From Lachnospiraceae bacterium (GTDB lineage Bacteria > Bacillota > Clostridia > Lachnospirales > Lachnospiraceae): a stretch of 64,000 nucleotides of DNA. Position numbers and translations under genes: made by a program. Position 1 is the stretch's first letter; every line of letters begins with the position of its first letter. The stretch spans positions 1 to 64,000 of the forward strand of contig JAGAJL010000017.1 in NCBI GenBank assembly GCA_017626095.1, read 5' to 3'. Under the pieces are notes generated by a model that searched no databases, was not told the origin of the DNA, and saw only the letters and a program-made list of their open reading frames with translations. This document shows positions 61,494-64,000 of this stretch, piece by piece.

Positions 61494-61622
61494 AAAATGA
61501 CCACAACAGTCAATGCTTGTAATGATATTTGGTTAGTTTAAATTGATTTTTAATTGAATTTTAATGATGAAATTTTTAATTTTTTATTGAACTATAATTG
61601 AAATATTATGACAAATATAGTC

Positions 61623-61651
61623 TTTACAAGTTCTGTAAACCATGGTAAAAT
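61623..61651 (+). promoter_or_regulatory. promoter of rpsO
   Basis: TTTACA (61623-61628) and TAAAAT (61646-61651) are 17 nt apart. The S15 leader structure starts about 20 nt later. The preceding stretch, 61494-61622, is very AT-rich, without a gene or clear terminator. Confidence 0.65.
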
Positions 61652-61670
61652 ACGATTTGTATGAATTTTA

Positions 61671-61717
61671 GCCGATACTCGGTTTCGGGAATGCCTAGAC
61701 CCGATACTTAGATTGGC
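61671..61717 (+). promoter_or_regulatory. candidate ribosomal protein S15 leader
   Basis: GCCGAT (61671-61676) pairs with ATTGGC (61712-61717), and an inner TCGGG (61685-61689) pairs with CCCGA (61100-offset, i.e. 61700-61704) around AATGCCTAGA. CGATACT occurs twice, so an alternative pairing is possible. The element lies between promoter and rpsO SD, where S15 controls its own synthesis in many bacteria. Confidence 0.55.
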
Positions 61718-61745
61718 CATATGAAAAGAACAGGAGGATTTAGAA

Positions 61746-62021
61746 ATGATTTCTAAAGAAAAGAAACAGGCAATTATCAACGAATATGCAAGAACACCCG
61801 GCGATACAGGTTCACCGGAAGTTCAGGTAGCTGTATTATCAGCTCGTATCAAAGAATTAACCGATCACTTAAAAACACATCCGAAGGATCATCATTCAAG
61901 ACGCGGTATGTTAAAAATGGTAGGTCAGAGACGTGGTCTTTTATCTTACTTAAAGAAAACAGATATCAACAGATATCGTGCATTGATTGAAAAACTCGGA
62001 TTAAGAGATTCAATTCAGTAA
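61746..62021 (+). CDS. rpsO: 30S ribosomal protein S15
   Basis: Small-subunit protein S15, which binds the central domain of 16S rRNA. The 91 residues begin [20 protein letters not shown] and contain [20 protein letters not shown], then [20 protein letters not shown], the standard S15 signature. AGGAGGA lies ahead of the ATG. rpsO-pnp is the common gene order. Confidence 0.98.
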   Translation: MISKEKKQAIINEYARTPGDTGSPEVQVAVLSARIKELTDHLKTHPKDHHSRRGMLKMVGQRRGLLSYLKKTDINRYRALIEKLGLRDSIQ

Positions 62022-62042
62022 TTCAAATAATAATCATATCGG

Positions 62043-62070
62043 GGACGGATATTTTCAGTATCCGTCCTTT
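62043..62070 (+). terminator. hairpin after rpsO, probable weak terminator
   Basis: GGACGGATA (62043-62051) pairs with TATCCGTCC (62059-62067) around TTTTCAG, followed by only TTTG. The short T-run suggests partial readthrough into pnp. Confidence 0.7.
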
Positions 62071-62100
62071 GTATGTTTATTAACAGGCGGAAGGTTCATT

Positions 62101-62196
62101 CCGAGACCACTGACGGGAAGATTAAGAAATATGATTAAAAGAAAGATTGATACAAAACACAAATAAGATGTATAATCTTTCGGTCAGTAGTTTCGG
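62101..62196 (+). promoter_or_regulatory. long stem in the rpsO-pnp interval, with an internal pnp promoter
   Basis: The outer arms CCGAGACCACTGAC (62101-62114) and GTCAGTAGTTTCGG (62183-62196) pair at 13 of 14 positions. An inner stem pairs GAAAGATT-ATAC (62141-62153) with GTAT-AATCTTTC (62170-62181). The inner part also reads as a promoter: TTGATA (62147-62152), 18 nt, TATAAT (62171-62176). Transcripts from this promoter would lose the stem, while readthrough from rpsO keeps it, reminiscent of the RNase III/PNPase-controlled pnp leader of E. coli. Confidence 0.6.
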
Positions 62197-62239
62197 CATC
62201 TTCTGCCTGATTATAAAAATCAGAAAAGGAGAAAACAGA

Positions 62240-64000
62240 ATGAGTTACAAAACATTCAGTATGGAGCTTGCAGGACGTACTTTGTCCGTTGATATCGGAA
62301 GAGTTGGTAAGCAGGCAAACGGATGTGCATTTATGCACTATGGAGAGACAACAGTGTTGTCTACCGCAACAGCAAGTGAGAAACCACGTGATGGAATTGA
62401 TTTCTTCCCCTGCTCTGTTGAGTATGAAGAGAAATTTTACTCCGTAGGAAAAATCCCCGGTGGATTTAACAAACGTGAAGGAAAGGCAAGTGAAAATGCA
62501 GTTTTAACAAGCCGTGTGATTGACAGACCTATGCGTCCGTTATTCCCCAAGGATTACAGAAATGATGTTACATTAAATAACATGGTAATGAGCGTTGATC
62601 CTGAGTGCAGACCGGAACTTGTTGCTATGCTTGGTACATCCATTGCAACCTGCATTTCAGACATCCCGTTTGACGGTCCTTGTGCTATGACACAGGTTGG
62701 TATGGTGGATGATGAATTCATCATTAACCCGAGCCAGGAAGTATGGGACAAAGGTCAGATGAGACTGACAGTTGCATCTACAGCAGAAAAAGTAATTATG
62801 ATCGAAGCAGGATGTAATGAAATTCCTGAAGCAAAAATGATTGATGCGATTTACAAAGCGCATGAAGTGAACCAGACAATTATTGAGTTCATCAATAAAA
62901 TTGTTGCAGAGGTTGGAAAACCGAAACACAGCTATGAAAGTTGTGCAATTCCGGAAGAATTGTTTACAGCAATCAAAGAAATCGTTTCTCCTGCAGAGAT
63001 GGAAGAAGCTGTATTTACAGATGAAAAGCAGGTGCGCGAAGAAAATATCCGCAATATTACGGCCAAATTGGAAGAGGCATTTGCAGATAAAGAAGAATGG
63101 CTTGCCATTTTAGGCGAAGCGATTTATCAGTATCAGAAAAAGACTGTTCGTAAGATGATCTTAAAGGATCACAAACGTCCGGATGGCAGACAGTTAAATC
63201 AAATCCGTCCTTTAGCTGCAGAAGTTGATATTATTCCCCGTGTTCATGGTTCTGCCATGTTTACACGTGGTCAGACGCAGATTTGTAATGTTACAACTCT
63301 TGCTCCTTTGTCTGAAGCACAAAAAGTAGATGGACTGGATGATAATATTACTACAAAACGTTATTTACATCATTACAATTTCCCGGCTTATTCTGTTGGA
63401 GAAACAAAGGTAAGTCGTGGACCCGGACGTCGTGAAATCGGACATGGTGCTTTGGCTGAAAGAGCTTTGCTTCCTGTTTTACCCAGTGAAGAAGAGTTCC
63501 CTTATGCAATCCGTACTGTATCTGAAACATTCGAATCAAACGGTTCCACATCTATGGCATCTACCTGCGCATCTTGTATGTCTTTGATGGCTGCCGGTGT
63601 TCCGATTAAAAAGATGGTTGCAGGTATTTCCTGTGGTCTTGTAACCGGTGATACAGATGATGATTTTGTATTGTTGACAGATATTCAGGGATTGGAAGAT
63701 TTCTTTGGTGATATGGACTTTAAGGTTACCGGTACAACCGAAGGTATTACAGCAATTCAGATGGATATCAAAATCCATGGATTAACCAGACCAATCGTAG
63801 AAGGCGCAATTGCAAGATGCCGTGAAGCAAGAGAATTTATCATGGACACTTGTATGAAACCTACTATTGCAGCTCCTCGTGAAACCGTGGGCAAATATGC
63901 ACCCAAGATTGTTCAGACAAAGATTGATCCTGAAAAGATTGGCGATGTTGTCGGACAGCGCGGTAAGACAATCAATGCTATTATTGATCAGACCGGTGTT
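62240..64000 (+). CDS. pnp: polyribonucleotide nucleotidyltransferase (PNPase), 3' end outside window
   Basis: Phosphorolytic 3'-5' exoribonuclease of the degradosome. The first 587 codons are present. The N-terminal RNase PH domain runs from MSYKTFSMELAGRTLSVDIG, with IDRPMRPLFPK near 95. A helical linker (about 225-310) follows. The second RNase PH domain has RPDGRQLNQIRPLAAEV, FTRGQTQICNVTTL, and the catalytic region ALAERALLPVLP and GDTDDDFVLLTDIQGLED. The KH domain begins at IGDVVGQRGKTINAIIDQTG, where the window ends; the S1 domain is missing only because of the window edge. AAAAGGAGA precedes the ATG. Confidence 0.97.
   Translation, partial: MSYKTFSMELAGRTLSVDIGRVGKQANGCAFMHYGETTVLSTATASEKPRDGIDFFPCSVEYEEKFYSVGKIPGGFNKREGKASENAVLTSRVIDRPMRPLFPKDYRNDVTLNNMVMSVDPECRPELVAMLGTSIATCISDIPFDGPCAMTQVGMVDDEFIINPSQEVWDKGQMRLTVASTAEKVIMIEAGCNEIPEAKMIDAIYKAHEVNQTIIEFINKIVAEVGKPKHSYESCAIPEELFTAIKEIVSPAEMEEAVFTDEKQVREENIRNITAKLEEAFADKEEWLAILGEAIYQYQKKTVRKMILKDHKRPDGRQLNQIRPLAAEVDIIPRVHGSAMFTRGQTQICNVTTLAPLSEAQKVDGLDDNITTKRYLHHYNFPAYSVGETKVSRGPGRREIGHGALAERALLPVLPSEEEFPYAIRTVSETFESNGSTSMASTCASCMSLMAAGVPIKKMVAGISCGLVTGDTDDDFVLLTDIQGLEDFFGDMDFKVTGTTEGITAIQMDIKIHGLTRPIVEGAIARCREAREFIMDTCMKPTIAAPRETVGKYAPKIVQTKIDPEKIGDVVGQRGKTINAIIDQTGV

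Overview
The window comes from a motile, Gram-positive, AT-rich member of the Firmicutes, most likely Clostridia, family Lachnospiraceae. The reasons are the long fla/che operon order ending in rpsB-tsf, the CheC/CheD/FliY adaptation set with no CheZ, a PolC-type polymerase next to ispG, and the rimP-nusA-rnpM-ylxQ-infB-rbfA-nrnA-truB-ribF order. The genus cannot be fixed from sequence alone. All recognised protein genes are on the + strand.

Region 1 (about 0.17-35.9 kb) is one very long flagellar/chemotaxis operon: fliF-G-H-I-J, a MotE/YlxF-like membrane protein, fliK, flgD, a TIGR02530-type protein, flgE, flbD, motA-B, fliL-M-Y, cheY, fliO-P-Q-R, flhB-A-F-G, a PilZ (YcgR-like) c-di-GMP effector, cheB-A-W-C-D, a small membrane protein, the flagellar sigma factor fliA, a FapA/DUF342 protein and three poorly known proteins. 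Together they make the MS ring/switch, the type III export gate and ATPase, the hook, the stator, and the signalling chain CheA-CheW to CheY to FliM/FliY, with CheB, CheC, CheD and FliY for adaptation and CheY-P removal. Most genes abut or overlap. The few wider gaps hold short tandem repeats, each with its own unit (16, 23, 53/54 and about 24 bp).

The 1.2-kb gap between flgE and flbD is the most unusual piece. Two structured palindromic elements (A, 11606-11858; B, 12309-12534) lie in opposite orientation around an array of seven 53/54-bp units. A and B share the same three-stem layout. Their internal hairpins differ by compensatory base changes, so the structure appears to have been under selection.

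Region 2 (36-46.4 kb) holds rpsB-tsf with leader and terminator, a PP2C phosphatase and Ser/Thr-kinase pair with its own promoter, a 302-bp near-perfect palindrome (40054-40355), and ispG-polC. The pyrH-frr-uppS-cdsA-dxr-rseP block that often separates tsf from ispG in Firmicutes is absent, and the phosphatase/kinase pair and palindrome sit in its place.

Region 3 (46.4-64 kb) holds a methyltransferase, tRNA-Glu(CTC), the rimP-nusA-rnpM-ylxQ-infB-rbfA-nrnA operon with an attenuator-like leader, another long palindrome with a C_GCAxxG_C_C-family gene between nrnA and truB, truB-ribF, a Na/Pi symporter, an NlpC/P60 wall hydrolase with an exact WalR-type box at its promoter, a D-Ala-D-Ala carboxypeptidase, rpsO, and pnp cut off by the window end. 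I see no CRISPR array, prophage, transposase gene or rRNA.
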